A DNA stretch of 64,000 nucleotides, taken from Isochrysis galbana. Lineage: Eukaryota; Haptophyta; Isochrysidales; Isochrysidaceae. A model generated the notes under the pieces. That model saw only the letters and a program-made list of their open reading frames with translations. It did not search any database and was not told the DNA's origin. Location of the stretch: positions 10,241,072 through 10,305,071 of the forward strand of contig CM030931.1 in NCBI GenBank assembly GCA_018136815.1. The letters run 5' to 3'. Made by a program: the position numbers and the translations under genes. This document shows, piece by piece, positions 45,438 through 56,005 of this stretch. The first letter of the stretch is position 1. Each line of letters begins with the position of its first letter.

Positions 45438-46150
45438 ATGGCGGACGACGAGTTCTATCTGCGGTACTACGTGGGTCATAAGGGGAAGTTCGGACATGAG
45501 TTCCTCGAGTTTGAGTTCAGACCCGATGGGCGGATGCGCTACGCCAACAACTCCAACTACAAGAATGACACCATGATCCGGAAGGAAGGTGAGAGGATCA
45601 CATTCTGCTGACGCGGTTGCGCACACCAGCCTCGCCAATCTGTTGCCTGGTGTACGAGAGACTGACCCCGTGGTGTGTCCCTCTCTATGCGTCTGCCGTG
45701 ACCATGAAGCCTACGTCAGCCAGGCGGTTCTTGCAGAGCTAAAGAGGATCGTGGACGAAGCGGAGGTTGTGAGGGAGGACGACAATCAATGGCCAGAGCC
45801 GGATCGCAACGGCCGCCAGGTGTGCTCAGCGTTCCTCAGGGATGGCCATGGGCTATGCAGGCTTCGACAAACAGCTAAAGGAAACTTGCCGGTGTACAAC
45901 GCTTTCTGTTGTGAACGACCCCTTATGACAATTTCGCGTTTGATTTTCGGTCTCCTCGCTGCCCCAGGAGTTTGAGGTCATCACCAATGGGCAGCACATC
46001 TCTTTTGCTACAGGCAAGATTGGATCTCTACTAGACGTCCAAGAGAGTAAAGACCCCGAGGGCCTCCGTGTTTTCTACTATTTGATTCAGGATTTGAAGT
46101 GCATGGTCTTCTCGCTCATCGGTTTGCATTTCCGCATAAAGCCCATCTGA
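45438..46150 (+). CDS. MAGO: Mago nashi, exon junction complex core protein (3 exons)
   Basis: Exons 45438-45588, 45710-45819 and 45968-46150 (GAAG|GTGAGA...GAAG, CAG|GTGTGC...CCCAG; phases 1 and 0) encode 147 aa, the usual length of MAGOH. It is almost collinear with animal and plant Mago: [102 protein letters not shown] and the C-terminal [11 protein letters not shown]. Mago pairs with Y14 and with eIF4A3 to mark spliced mRNA in the nucleus, which fits an intron-rich genome. Its presence as a complete gene is the best check that the splice patterns used here are right. Confidence 0.97.
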
Positions 46151-46856
46151 TAACTGTTTCTTCTCTGGATATGGAAGGACCACACCGAACGCGTGCGACT
46201 CCTGCGGGCATGTGGAGGTGCTGAGCCACCATTCACCAGAGAGAATGAGAACGTGACTCTCACGTGCTTGGCCTGATTTTTCGACGACCAAACTGTCTAT
46301 CACCCCTCGGCATGTCGTTGCGTGTTGCCTCGCCGAAAAATGAACTCAATGGGCTGTGAAAGATCCCACAATGATATGCGCGCCGTTGGCAACGGAGGGG
46401 GGACAAACATTGTACGGCGGGCGCCCCCCCCCCCGATATCATTCGGAACCAAAAAAGTTTTGAAGCTTCTGGCCCCATGGGTGAACCAAGCAGAAACTTC
46501 GTTGAGACAATTTACAATAAAAACCTCGTAGTAATATAGTTCTTGCCACTGCCACGCGCGTGGCCCTAGGCCGCTGTTGCTATGCGCGCAGCCGCCATTG
46601 GATACCCGGTGTGACTCACTGCAAGCAGCTTCCGGCCATCGGCGGTGAGCTCCATAATATCCAGGTGTGATAGGCTTATTCCTAGAAAGGAAACGGCGCG
46701 GCTAGGCCTGCTCGTAGTTTTGAAGAAGCGCAGCTATCGCAACAAGCCCGCCCCAAGCCCGCAAAATCGTTGTCGTTGCATCAGTCACGCATTAAGCCGA
46801 TACTACCTGGATCCTAATCTTAATGTTTTTAACAGCCACTTCCCTCTCTCACGCCT
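46151..46856. other. Intergenic region
   Basis: No gene supported; a short C-run lies near 46424-46434. Confidence 0.5.
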
Positions 46857-47765
46857 ACTCACGCCCAGACTGCCGAGTGGCTCATGGAGGATGTCGACGG
46901 CAGCTACTGCTACGTCTCGGACGGAGCTAATTCACAGCAGCGCGAGCTCTTGGGCCAAATACTCTCGCGGCGTGACAAAGACACGGGCAAGCTCGACTCG
47001 CGCGTCCTCTCTATCTCTGCCATCGCCAATAAGACTCCAGTGGGCCAGAAAGACACCTACAAGGCCACGCTGTTGGCGATCGCCGAGGCAGGCGAAGCCG
47101 CCGGTCTCTTCCATGACCTCGCGCTCACCGAGTCGCTCGGCGACGACACAGACGACGGCCTCTCCTTCTTCGAGCGCCAGCGCGAGAAGAAAGCGCAGAT
47201 CGTTGAGCTTGTGCCGAAGTCAAGCATGAATGACCGGGCGGCCAATGGCCGCTGCGCTGCGCGCCTCGTGCGCAAGGCGCTGCCCGGCGACGATATGCCG
47301 ACTTGTGCTGAGCACGCCACAGTCAACATCGGCGAGAAGGGGAGAGAGGCGATCGACGCTGTGCTACGGCGAGTGATGAACATCTCGGACGAGGACGCAG
47401 AAAAAGACAAAGCCAAGCTCAAAGCCATGCGCACGTGCGTAGGCTGGTTCAGCTCGCCTGCTTGCGCACTCACCTACGAGGTATCCAAGTACGTCGCACT
47501 TTTTAGCTCCAAGGGGTACGCCATCGGCGAGAACTTCGCACAATGGCTTGCGCACAAGGAGAAGGCACACGTGGAGCGGGCCGAAGAGCTTTACGGCAAC
47601 GTCGAAGATCTGCTGGCAATCTGCGGCGGGCGAAGCTATATATTTTTTTTCGATGCCGCCGTAGTTGATCGCTTCGCTCAGGACAACTCCCTCCACGGCT
47701 ATCTACGCGAAGAGGCGGACATGGCGACCGCGGTGTGGAATTCAAAGCCGCAGCTTGGATTGTAA

Positions 47766-47890
47766 CGAGGTGAACGAGATGTAACGAGATGGCCTGATGG
47801 CCCGACGACGAGATGAACGAGATGGCCTTGATGGCCCGACGAGATCAACGAGATGGCCCGAGGGCCCGACGAGATGAACGAGATTTTCGG
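47766..47890 (+). repeat. Short tandem repeat, ACGAGATGGCC-type
   Basis: Four to five imperfect units of about 30 bp combining GAACGAGATGGCC and TGATGGCCCGACGAGAT. Confidence 0.8.
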
Positions 47891-48029
47891 GTAACGGAAT
47901 TGGACGAGGAGTTTCCCCACTAAGCTTGGTCGTAATGCGGTGAAACCGTTTTCCGAGACAAGCGGGAAACCGGGGCGGAAGGAACTGGCAAGGAAGCCGG
48001 CAGGAAGGCAGAGGAAATGTCTTGGCAAG

Positions 48030-48180
48030 GCGACGGAGGCAGGATTTTAACGGTAGACGGAGTGCAGAATTTTAACGGTAGGAAGGCAGGAATTTTAACA
48101 GTAGGAAGAGGCAGGATTTTTACCGTAGAAGAAGAGCGTGGAATTTAACTGTAGAAGAAGAGCGGAGAGGAGAAGGAGCG
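48030..48180 (+). repeat. Tandem repeat of GGCAGGATTTTAACGGTAG type
   Basis: Five degenerate units of 25-30 bp: GCAGGATTTTAACGGTAG, GCAGAATTTTAACGGTAG, GCAGGAATTTTAACAGTAG, GCAGGATTTTTACCGTAG and GTGGAATTTAACTGTAG. Confidence 0.8.
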
Positions 48181-48296
48181 GGGCTCGAACTGCAGAGCGC
48201 TCCGTCCGGACTCGAACTCGCGACCCAGAGCCAGAGCAAAAGGTTGGTGGAGGCGGTGGGTTGAACCACTATGCCACGCGAGAGTTTACGTAGCCA
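48176..48296 (-). ncRNA. tRNA-like Pol III promoter segment, SINE-like
   Basis: On the minus strand a box A-like TGGCATAGTGGTTCAACCC is followed about 45 nt later by a box B-like GAGTTCGAGTCC and by a second, GCAGTTCGAGCCCC. I could not fold a proper acceptor stem or T stem, so it is not a functional tRNA. The tandem units just beyond its 3' side suggest a tRNA-derived SINE inserted in the transposase locus. Confidence 0.4.
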
Positions 48297-49297
48297 TAGG
48301 GCCCATGGGAAGGGCTGAGAACCGCCCTATATACTCTGGGTTTTTTCTTCTTCTTTTTCACTTTTCTTCTTCTTTCTTCCTCTGTTCTTTTTACTGTTTA
48401 CTGTTTTTTTTCTTTACTGTTATTTCTTTTTGCCTCTGAGACATCGCGAATGCGACACGCGGCCGGCGGCAAACTACGGAACGCCATCCTCTCCGGCTTC
48501 AAATCCGCCTACATCATCGCCGCGGTGCGAACGCTCGCCATCATATCCGATGCCTGGGTATGGCCGACGCTCACTGCCGTCAAGCCTGGGGATGACAAGC
48601 ACATCCTCGACGTCCTCCCTATCGTCTGGCCGGAGTCTCTTCGCTGGCTGCGAGAGGCGGCCTCCGATCCGTCATCTGTGATCGAGGGAACAATGCGCCT
48701 CGACACCTTCCTTGAGGCAAAGGGCCAGCGCGTGCTGCCGCGCTCGGCACCATCGATGAAGACGAGAGGCGGCCGTGCTGCGAAGGACATGGAGAGAATC
48801 AGGGCCTCGCTCGCCGCCGATCCGGAATCTCGAGCCTTGGTGTGCGAGATGCTCACTGCCGCCTTCACCGCGATGGCCCCAGCGTTGGAGAACCACGCCG
48901 CCGAGTTCGTGACCGGCGGCAAGTTTTCGGCCCAGAATGTGACGCCCGCGATTCGCAAGCTAGGTGGGAGCGGTCGGCGCGCGCTCCATCGCTAAAACTA
49001 TAACAATAGTTTTTGAGCACGATCCTGTTGGAGAGTCCATGGTACTTGACGCGTGCATCTGGGGCGGCACCTCGTCAACGGATTTCCACGAGGGCAGGTT
49101 CTCATCGATGTAGACGACGCCCTTCTGGGTATCCAGTCCGTGTACAATGCAAAGGCACACCGACGGAACCCGACGGCGGAGCAAATACGGTCATCCGTCA
49201 TGGGGCCACCGTGCAGATGCACGCCGCCATGAAGCGGATCTCCGTCGGCAGACTCCCCTATTTCCCCGGCACAGCGAGAGGTGCTGAACCTGATCTA

Positions 49298-49884
49298 TGA
49301 ACCGCTGTAGAGGGCAAATTGCACATTTCAATCTTCAATGGAGTGCTCATGCTCAGAATATGGGATAGCCACTACGTGTGTGCATGCCACATTGGAGGTA
49401 TCATGTGTATGTAAGGGGAAATGGGGCAGCTTTCAACATATTGTAAGCAATGTATCCAGGTTGACTGCTCGCGGTCGCGAGCCGAGGTTGTGGCGCGCTC
49501 GTCCCGCCTCGCAGCATGCCTTGACCTAAACAATAGCGTTCACGTACTGGTCCGGGTAGTATGATACACGACCGTCCTTATCAAAGGTGCAAGTCCCACG
49601 TAGTAGTCGAAATTATACAGAGAAAACAAGTCGTGCAGCCGCCACTAACAAATCTTCGTGGCTAGAACTGTTTGAATATGCCGTAGGCTGATCGAAAGCG
49701 TGCATGGATTATGATGATGAAGTCATGGATCCATGGAGGTAGTTGAAGTACGACACACTCATCAGGAGTTGCTCAACTGGCTCCGTTCATCGCCCTTGGT
49801 GGCGACAGTCGCGTGCAACGAAGGTCCAATCAGCAACGGGTGGGAGAGCAGGCGGAGTTCCACGCCTGCAGTCTGTCCTCGAGT
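49298..49884. other. Intergenic region
   Basis: No gene or repeat recognised. Confidence 0.5.
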
Positions 49885-51018
49885 TTAGATGCCAATTTGA
49901 GTGTCTCCACGTATGTCTTTGCCCCTTATCATGCTACAACGTCCGGCTCTGTAGTACTCGTTATACGATGCACCAAAGAAGGCGGATCCGCTTACGTGCG
50001 ACACCATCGACTCGATAGTTTTGCGTCCTCGTCCTGTCATTGCACCGGCAGAGAAGTCTCCAGCGCGCGCAGCAAGCTCAGCATGCAAGGAATCCAGCTG
50101 TGGTTTGGACCAAAGAGAGAAAGACTCACGGACACCGTTGAGTCCTCCAATTCCATTGAGGGTAGACGTCGATCTATCACGCTCCACGCGCATCCAGAGA
50201 TGTGTGCCCTCCGGAAGGACAGCCCACTCAGAGATTCCCTTCGCCAATCCCTTACCCCAAACACCCCAGTGGCCACCGAGGGCAGGGCTCTCCTCAGTCT
50301 CAAAAGTGCCATCCTCAGAAAGGTTGACAACGTAGGAAACGGGCGGGGCCCCGTCGAAATCAATGAGCATGCGCCAGCTGCCGGTGAAGGCCTTCCGTGC
50401 GAATCTGGCCGGTGGAGCAGGTCGGGCATCCAGTCTTGCCCTCAGCTTATCCTCCAATGCTGTGAGCTGAGGACCATCGCCCACCTCGGGCAAAGCAAGT
50501 GCCATACTGAAGGATCCAACACAGCATGGATCGTCCTGGCCCTCGAGAACAGATCCCTTGACGGCACCGCATCTCAAGCCATCCCGGATGCCAGTGCCTT
50601 CAAATGTCCAGTCTGCAATACGGATGCGCATCTTGATGGCCTCGGACGGATCACCATGACTTCCAGGCTTCGCAATGGCCTTGGCCCACCAGCGTCCGCC
50701 ACCTCCATGCCCAGGATGATTCTCGAGTGTGGGGTCCGTCGTGTGCACACGGCCGTCTGCGGTAAGCTGGCACGAAATGGTGTGCTCCCCGTCATCCAGA
50801 TCGAGCGATGCACGCCACACTCCTGCAAGAGCTTGCAGCTCCTCCTCCTCCAGAGGCGCAGCGTCCGATAGCAGCATGAACGCTCCTCGTGGCTGGATCC
50901 GAATCAATCTCTTGTGATGCGTGCATAGCGAGAGGGATGGGAGCGACTGCGCTGAGAGACCGTACGCGCTCGCCACTACGGCTAGCCGCGCCAACGCGAG
51001 CATTGCGAGGAGGCCCAT
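49885..51018 (-). CDS. Duplicated-domain protein, likely plastid- or secretory-targeted
   Basis: From the ATG at 51018 the product is 377 aa; 14 further upstream codons are Arg/Glu translation of the CT tract. MGLLAMLALARLAVVASAYG is a good signal peptide. It is followed by a Ser/Leu/Arg-rich stretch (SAQSLPSLSLCTHHKRLIRI) that could be a transit peptide, as in secondary-plastid proteins. Two similar beta-rich domains follow: LAGVWRASLDLDDGEHTISC with GGGRWWAKAIAK (about 75-200), and FTGSWRMLIDFDGAPPVSYV with LGGHWGVWGKGLAKG (about 215-330). Both share the G.WR..(I/L)D.D start and a later GG.W..W. No known family is assigned. No intron. Confidence 0.75.
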   Translation of the reverse strand: MGLLAMLALARLAVVASAYGLSAQSLPSLSLCTHHKRLIRIQPRGAFMLLSDAAPLEEEELQALAGVWRASLDLDDGEHTISCQLTADGRVHTTDPTLENHPGHGGGGRWWAKAIAKPGSHGDPSEAIKMRIRIADWTFEGTGIRDGLRCGAVKGSVLEGQDDPCCVGSFSMALALPEVGDGPQLTALEDKLRARLDARPAPPARFARKAFTGSWRMLIDFDGAPPVSYVVNLSEDGTFETEESPALGGHWGVWGKGLAKGISEWAVLPEGTHLWMRVERDRSTSTLNGIGGLNGVRESFSLWSKPQLDSLHAELAARAGDFSAGAMTGRGRKTIESMVSHVSGSAFFGASYNEYYRAGRCSMIRGKDIRGDTQIGI

Positions 51019-51029
51019 CCTGCAGTGCG

Positions 51030-51068
51030 GCCTCTCTCTCTCTCTTTCTCTCTCTCTCACTCTTTCTT

Positions 51069-51114
<46 letters not shown>

Positions 51115-51163
51115 TCTCTCTCTCTCTCCGTCCCCCCCCCCCCCCCCCTCCCTCCCTCCCTCC

Positions 51164-51234
<71 letters not shown>

Positions 51235-51345
51235 CCTCTCTCTCTCTCTCTCTTCTTTCTCTATTTCTTCTCTCTCTCTCTTCTCTTCTCTTCTCTCTCT
51301 CTCCCTCGCTCCCTCCCTCTCGCCCCCCTCTCTACTCCCTCCCCG
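51030..51345. repeat. (CT)n low-complexity tract
   Basis: Long CT runs with CCCTCC interruptions just 5' of the minus-strand gene at 51018, so it probably lies in that gene's promoter or 5' UTR. Confidence 0.95.
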
Positions 51346-51857
51346 CCTTGTGGTCCTCCTGCCCTCCTGGCCCTGTAAGGTTCAAAGGAAAATCCACGTT
51401 TACAGGAAATATTTCTCGTTGACGTGTACACGTGTGAACACCATTGTTCACTGACATCATAGATGATGGTGAGCCATCGTTTTCGTTTGTTTACGTCTCG
51501 TCGATTGCTCGTGAACTCCGAACACTGGCAACCACGTGAATACAGGATATTGTAGTAGGAGGAGGAGGGAGTGTGCGGGCTCAAGAGAGGAACAGGGAGG
51601 CAAGGAGGATGACAGAGGAGAGTAGCAGAGTAGTAAGTAGGAAGGGGGAAGGGGGAAGGGGGGGGGAGGGGAGGGGGCGGCTGGCGGCTGCCCACCACAC
51701 CAATAAATAAATGACCCGGGGCGTTGGGCGCGCCTCTGATGGAGGATGGAGAGCCTACAAGTGAAAAAGAGTCCAACAGCCCAAGAAACACAGCGAAAAG
51801 TGCTGTTTTGGGGTAATACCGAAAACAGCCAGAAACAGGCCAAAAAACAGACGCCAT

Positions 51858-52396
51858 GTTGGCCAGGTTGTTCCGTCATACCGTCATATGGCACTTGCCA
51901 TGGAACTGAGTATAATGTCATACATCCGATATCATATGATACTCCCTACTCCCTCCAAACATCTACACTTATAAACCCGCCATTATGATAAATATCTTCT
52001 TACTCAGTACTTAGAATCGGATGTTGCTCGATGACTGACCATTTCAAGCTCCCACAGTCCCACAGCAACAGCAACACCCCTGGAGCGTCTCCACATGGCG
52101 CCGCCCCCACTCCACGGCGGTGTGACACTCGTCATCGCCGTCGTCGCCGCTGCCATCGTTGCATCGTTGCTGCACATCACAGGTTGGCGGCCATTAGGAG
52201 GGGGGGGGGGGGGGGCTCGGAACTGGGAGCGCCGGTATTTCCCGCCCCCGAACTTGTACAAGTCGTAAAACTAGTTGAATTGTAGCCTCTAGTCTTGTCA
52301 TATGATACTCAGTATCAGGTCTAGAGCAACTAATACTGAGATATCATGTATGATATCATATATGACAGAACAACCAGGCATGTTGGTGTTTACCTT
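51858..52396. mobile_element. Foldback/MITE-like element
   Basis: The left end CCATGTTGGCCAGGTTGTTC-CGTCATA (51854-51880) is matched by the reverse complement of the right end (about 52366-52390), CAACATGCCTGGTTGTTC-TGTCATA. Further inside, GATATCATATGATACT (about 51928-51943) is echoed by TCATATGATACTCAGTATC on the right (about 52298-52316). No ORF. Confidence 0.5.
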
Positions 52397-53171
52397 AAGA
52401 CCGAATGTTGACTGTAGAGTCAGGTATGTGCACGGGGGCACGCGCACACGCGCCGCACGGGTCACGCCGCCCCCCCGCCCCCCGCCCCCCCCCTCCTCCT
52501 CCCTCCTCCTCCCCCAGTATGTAGGTAGCAAGGGGTGCGCGGAACCCTCTCCCCCGCGCCAGAACGCCCTCCTTTTTCCCCGGTCAATCAATTGCTCCCC
52601 CTCCCTGCTCCGTCCCCGTCCCCTTGCGCAAACTAAGACCTCAAAGTCCGAGATCATCCGAATGGCTATAGCCCTCTGCAAGCTCCCCCTTGAAAGTGGG
52701 AGGAAAACTCTCGACGTTCCGGGACTGGGAACGCTAATCTCTCCAGTGGAAACGGGTATGAGAACCTTCGATTGCCCGTCTTGCCGAGAAACCGACGAGA
52801 ATGAGATGTGAACTGCAACGGTCCGTCGGATCTCGCTTCTGCCCTTCGGTTGGGAGCGCACGATCTCGGATATTACCTCGCCTCATCTCGACCGCTCTCA
52901 CTCAGGCCAGTTGCGGGGGCCGCCGCGCCCGCTGGCCACAACGAAGAAGATTTGGGGAGCCCGGGCGCGATGCTTGAAGGGAGTGGGAGGAAGAGAGAGA
53001 GTAGTAGGGGGCGGAAATAGAAGAAAGAGCGTGTAATCAGGTAATCACCAGGAGTGAGAAGGGGGGGGGGGGGAATGAAGGAGAGAGGAAGACGAGGGGA
53101 GAGGTGGGGGGGGCGACCGGGGGGGGGAAGGGGGAAAAGGGAGGGGAGGGAGAGAGAGAAGGGGAGTCAGG

Positions 53172-56005
53172 ATGGGGGACGATGCGCGAGTAGTCAAAGC
53201 GCGCCGCTCGGCGTGCTCTGTGCTGCGAGCGCTGCGCCGCGCGGCGTTGCACACGTACGTGCGGCTCGGCACGCCGCTTTCCTTGTCCCATCTCCACACT
53301 AAGCATGAGAGGATTGCTGCGAGGCTCACCCTCCTCTCCGTTCTCACGTGCATGCTTATCACGCTCTTCAGCTTCTCAAACCTGCAGGTGACTGGCCTCA
53401 CAGCTCTGCACGTGCATGCGCGAAATGGCACATGTGCGCTCCTCATCGTAGCGCATACTTTATCATGTTGCAACCCTGGCTTCAGGGTTTCCTCGGGCTC
53501 ACCGTCGCAAGCAACTTGATCTTCGCCATGGTGATATACCAGCCGCCAGAGCCCGGCTTGCTCGCGCTCTTCGGGAGCTATCATATGGTCTCGCTCCTCT
53601 TAGTCATCTCATGGCATTGTACCCTCCTAGAACCGACGCCTCCACCCTCGGGCTTCGTAGTTGAGCCCTTTGCATTCGTGTGCGTCATCTTCATGATACA
53701 GATCATTGCTGCAGAGCGCAACTTCCCATTATCCTTTAAGTTGTGCTTCCTTGTCGTGACAACTTCTCTGCATATGATCGTGCCAATGTTTTCGATTGGC
53801 CCGACGGAACCTCTGTTGGTGCTGAGCGGAAATCTGGCGGGCCTGGTGGGCGGCTACGCACTCAACTCAGACCACCAGCGCCTCCTTGGCATGCTAGAGA
53901 TTGCCGCTATCAATCGGCGCGCAGACTCGAGGCTCAATCACGTGATCAAGGGTCAGTGTGGGGGTGCGAACGGCTTCATCAGTGCAATCTTGGCCAGGCT
54001 GGATACAGAGCCCGAGTCGGCGTTCGTGAAAGAGCTGCGCGAATCTCTCAAGGACGTCCAGGGAATGCTCAACGAGGCCGCAGATTGGTGCCATTCGCGC
54101 GAGGTCTTTGTGCAGCTGGAGTCCAACCGCTACGTCTCCAAAATGAGCAGGATCAGCCTCCGATCATATCTCAAGACTCAAGTGAGGCCGTCTGACACTG
54201 TGGATTCGATTGAAGAGGTCGTGGTCGACCGCAACCTGGTGCGGCTGTTCGTGCACGAAGCCTTATCCAACGCCTTCAAGTATTCCGAGCCGAGGAGCAC
54301 GTTGAGCTTGAAGGCATTCCTTGAGGAAGGTAAGCATACATGGCTACGTGAAGCGTAGCAGAATCAGAGGCGAAGAGCACCATTCGACGCGGATACGGCG
54401 CATCGTGTCTCCACGCCACGATCCTCGCAACTGAGCCCGGTGCTCCCTTCCCAGCCCATGTACTTGCGCGCATTCACCTGTTGCTTCTTGATTCCATGCC
54501 CACTGGGTCGTCCTTCCTCGCTCTTAGACAACCTATCTATAATGTTGAACATCTCCCTCACCAACCACAACCGGAAAGATGTTCCACACTTGACCGAGTC
54601 AGAGTGCATTCGCGCTTTTCTCGCGAAGAGCAAGCAAATTAGCTCGGTCGCCAACGAAAGGACGGAAAGAAGGTGAACAAATATGTGCACCACTCGCGAG
54701 AGGAGCGGGGACCGTTTGGTTGGCACCGTGGCTACAGCCAAGCGGAACGGGCCCTTTATGCGTCGCACATTAGAGCGTGCCCCGTCACCGCATACCTGCA
54801 TGGTCCCTGGTCCCTCCAGGCGCCCCGCACCCCAAGTCACACCTCTGATCCCTGACCCTTTCAGCGATGGCGTCGGCCTAACCTCGGTGAAGCTCGCCGC
54901 AGAGGCGGTCGGGGGCGTGGCGTGGCTACATGCGGACAAGCAGTTCACTACCCTCAATTTCAAGCTGCCAGCAGTTCGGTGTCCGCCGCAGGCCGCGGAG
55001 CCGATCGAAGTGCCTAATTTGCCCGCTGAACTTGGCGCGACGCAGGCGCCTGGGGTGAGGGCGAAGCGGCAGCCCGAGTCACTTGTCAACAAAAGCACCG
55101 ATTGCATGTTGAGCCAGACCATTGTGCCTATCGCCGCCCAGGAGACGCACACTCCCCCTGAGATATCTTTTCTAGAGCCAAGTAAGCTGCTGAACGATTG
55201 TGCTACTTCTCAACGGAGAGGTGGCGATGAGGGCGTCGACAAACCGCCAGAACGCCCACAGCTCACCGCAGCTGGGTGTCCTTCGGAAAGGAAGTTGCTG
55301 CATCCCGTGTGCATCGGGATTGATGATTCGTTGATGCTGCGAAAAATGCAGGTGAGATGCGGCCGGCATCCCTTTCCCCTCAGGAGCACCCGTGCGTGTC
55401 CACCCTCTGAGAGCGTGAGGTGTCCACGGCGTTGGCCAACCTGAACGCGCCAGCGCCTTGCAGATGAGCTTGTTCCGAGTATTTCTCAAGGCCGACGAGA
55501 GTCGCAGCGGAAGTATCGGGGGTACCATCAAGGAAGTTGAGGCGTTCATCGATGTGGTGATGGGACGACGCACTCTGTATGTATCGCCGTTGCCGTGTGC
55601 ATCTGCCTCCGCTCATGCCATGTTGTCATTCCCCCGTTCTCGCGGGGGAATGTCCCCCGCTGGAGTAGTGGGTTTGCCCTTACGTACACTGCGTCCGCTC
55701 CTCGGTCCAGGCTGCTAGAACCCGCGTGCCTTGCACCCGCGGATATCGCTGTGCTCGACGAGAATATTGATCTCGCCGATCATGATGTGTACCTTCGGGG
55801 CTCTGACTTAGCACGCCGCCTGAGGGCCGAGGGCTTCGATGGGGTCGTCTGCATCTTGACGGGAGCACATCGCAAACGTGTAGAAGAGCTTTCCATATTG
55901 CCGCATGTGGATTTAGCTTTTGAGAAGACTGGCGACCTGAAACTCATTGCCTCTGAACTGATGCGCGTTCACTTGGAGCGCGTGCAAAGAGCAATGGAGC
56001 GCTGA
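53172..56005 (+). CDS. Membrane hybrid sensor histidine kinase with receiver domain (6 exons)
   Basis: Exons 53172-53387, 53486-54329, 54528-54672, 54865-55351, 55464-55576 and 55711-56005 close in phase to 699 aa. Residues about 45-220 hold five or six hydrophobic helices (LTLLSVLTCMLITLFSF; FAFVCVIFMIQIIAA; LCFLVVTTSLHMIVPMF). A dimerisation helix with the H-box RADSRLNHVIKGQ follows. The ATPase domain has the N-box HEALSNAFKYSE, NISLTNHNR and a G-box SDGVGLTSVKLAAEAVGG. After a linker of some 100 residues comes a receiver domain: the acidic pair in IGIDDS, the phospho-acceptor Asp in IAVLDENID, Thr in CILTGA and Lys in AFEKTG. This is a complete two-component phosphorelay protein. The signal is unknown, since no PAS, GAF or ethylene-binding motif is visible. 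Confidence 0.9.

Larger units (their letters stand above)
46857..49297 (+). pseudogene. Decayed transposase-like gene, possibly RNase H-fold (hAT-like), interrupted
   Basis: Two long frames appear to be parts of one protein. 46857-47765 has SYCYVSDGANSQQ, SSMNDRAANGRCAARL and CAEHATVNIGEKGREAID, then SSPACALTYEVSKYVAL. 48450-48995 continues with AIISDAWVWPTLTAVKPGDD, HILDVLPIVWPESL and NVTPAIRKL. Beyond the stop at 48995 the plus strand still reads FEHDPVGESMVLDACIWGG and then, in another frame, VLIDVDDALLGIQSVYNAK. The D..D..H-N spacing and a C-terminal NDP.E-like block suggest an RNase H-type transposase, but the family is not firmly recognised. 47766-48449 holds tandem repeats and a tRNA-like segment and ends in a long pyrimidine tract plus AG, so it could be an intron that acquired insertions. 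Confidence 0.5.
51019..53171. other. Intergenic region: CT tract, foldback element, G/C tracts
   Basis: 51030-51345 is (CT)n/CCCT low complexity; 51340-51850 shows nothing coding; 51858-52396 is a foldback listed separately; 52400-53171 has C- and G-runs and no recognisable gene. Confidence 0.55.

Noticed and set aside
48176-48296. Functional tRNA gene
   Set aside because: Box A and box B are present but acceptor and T stems do not pair.
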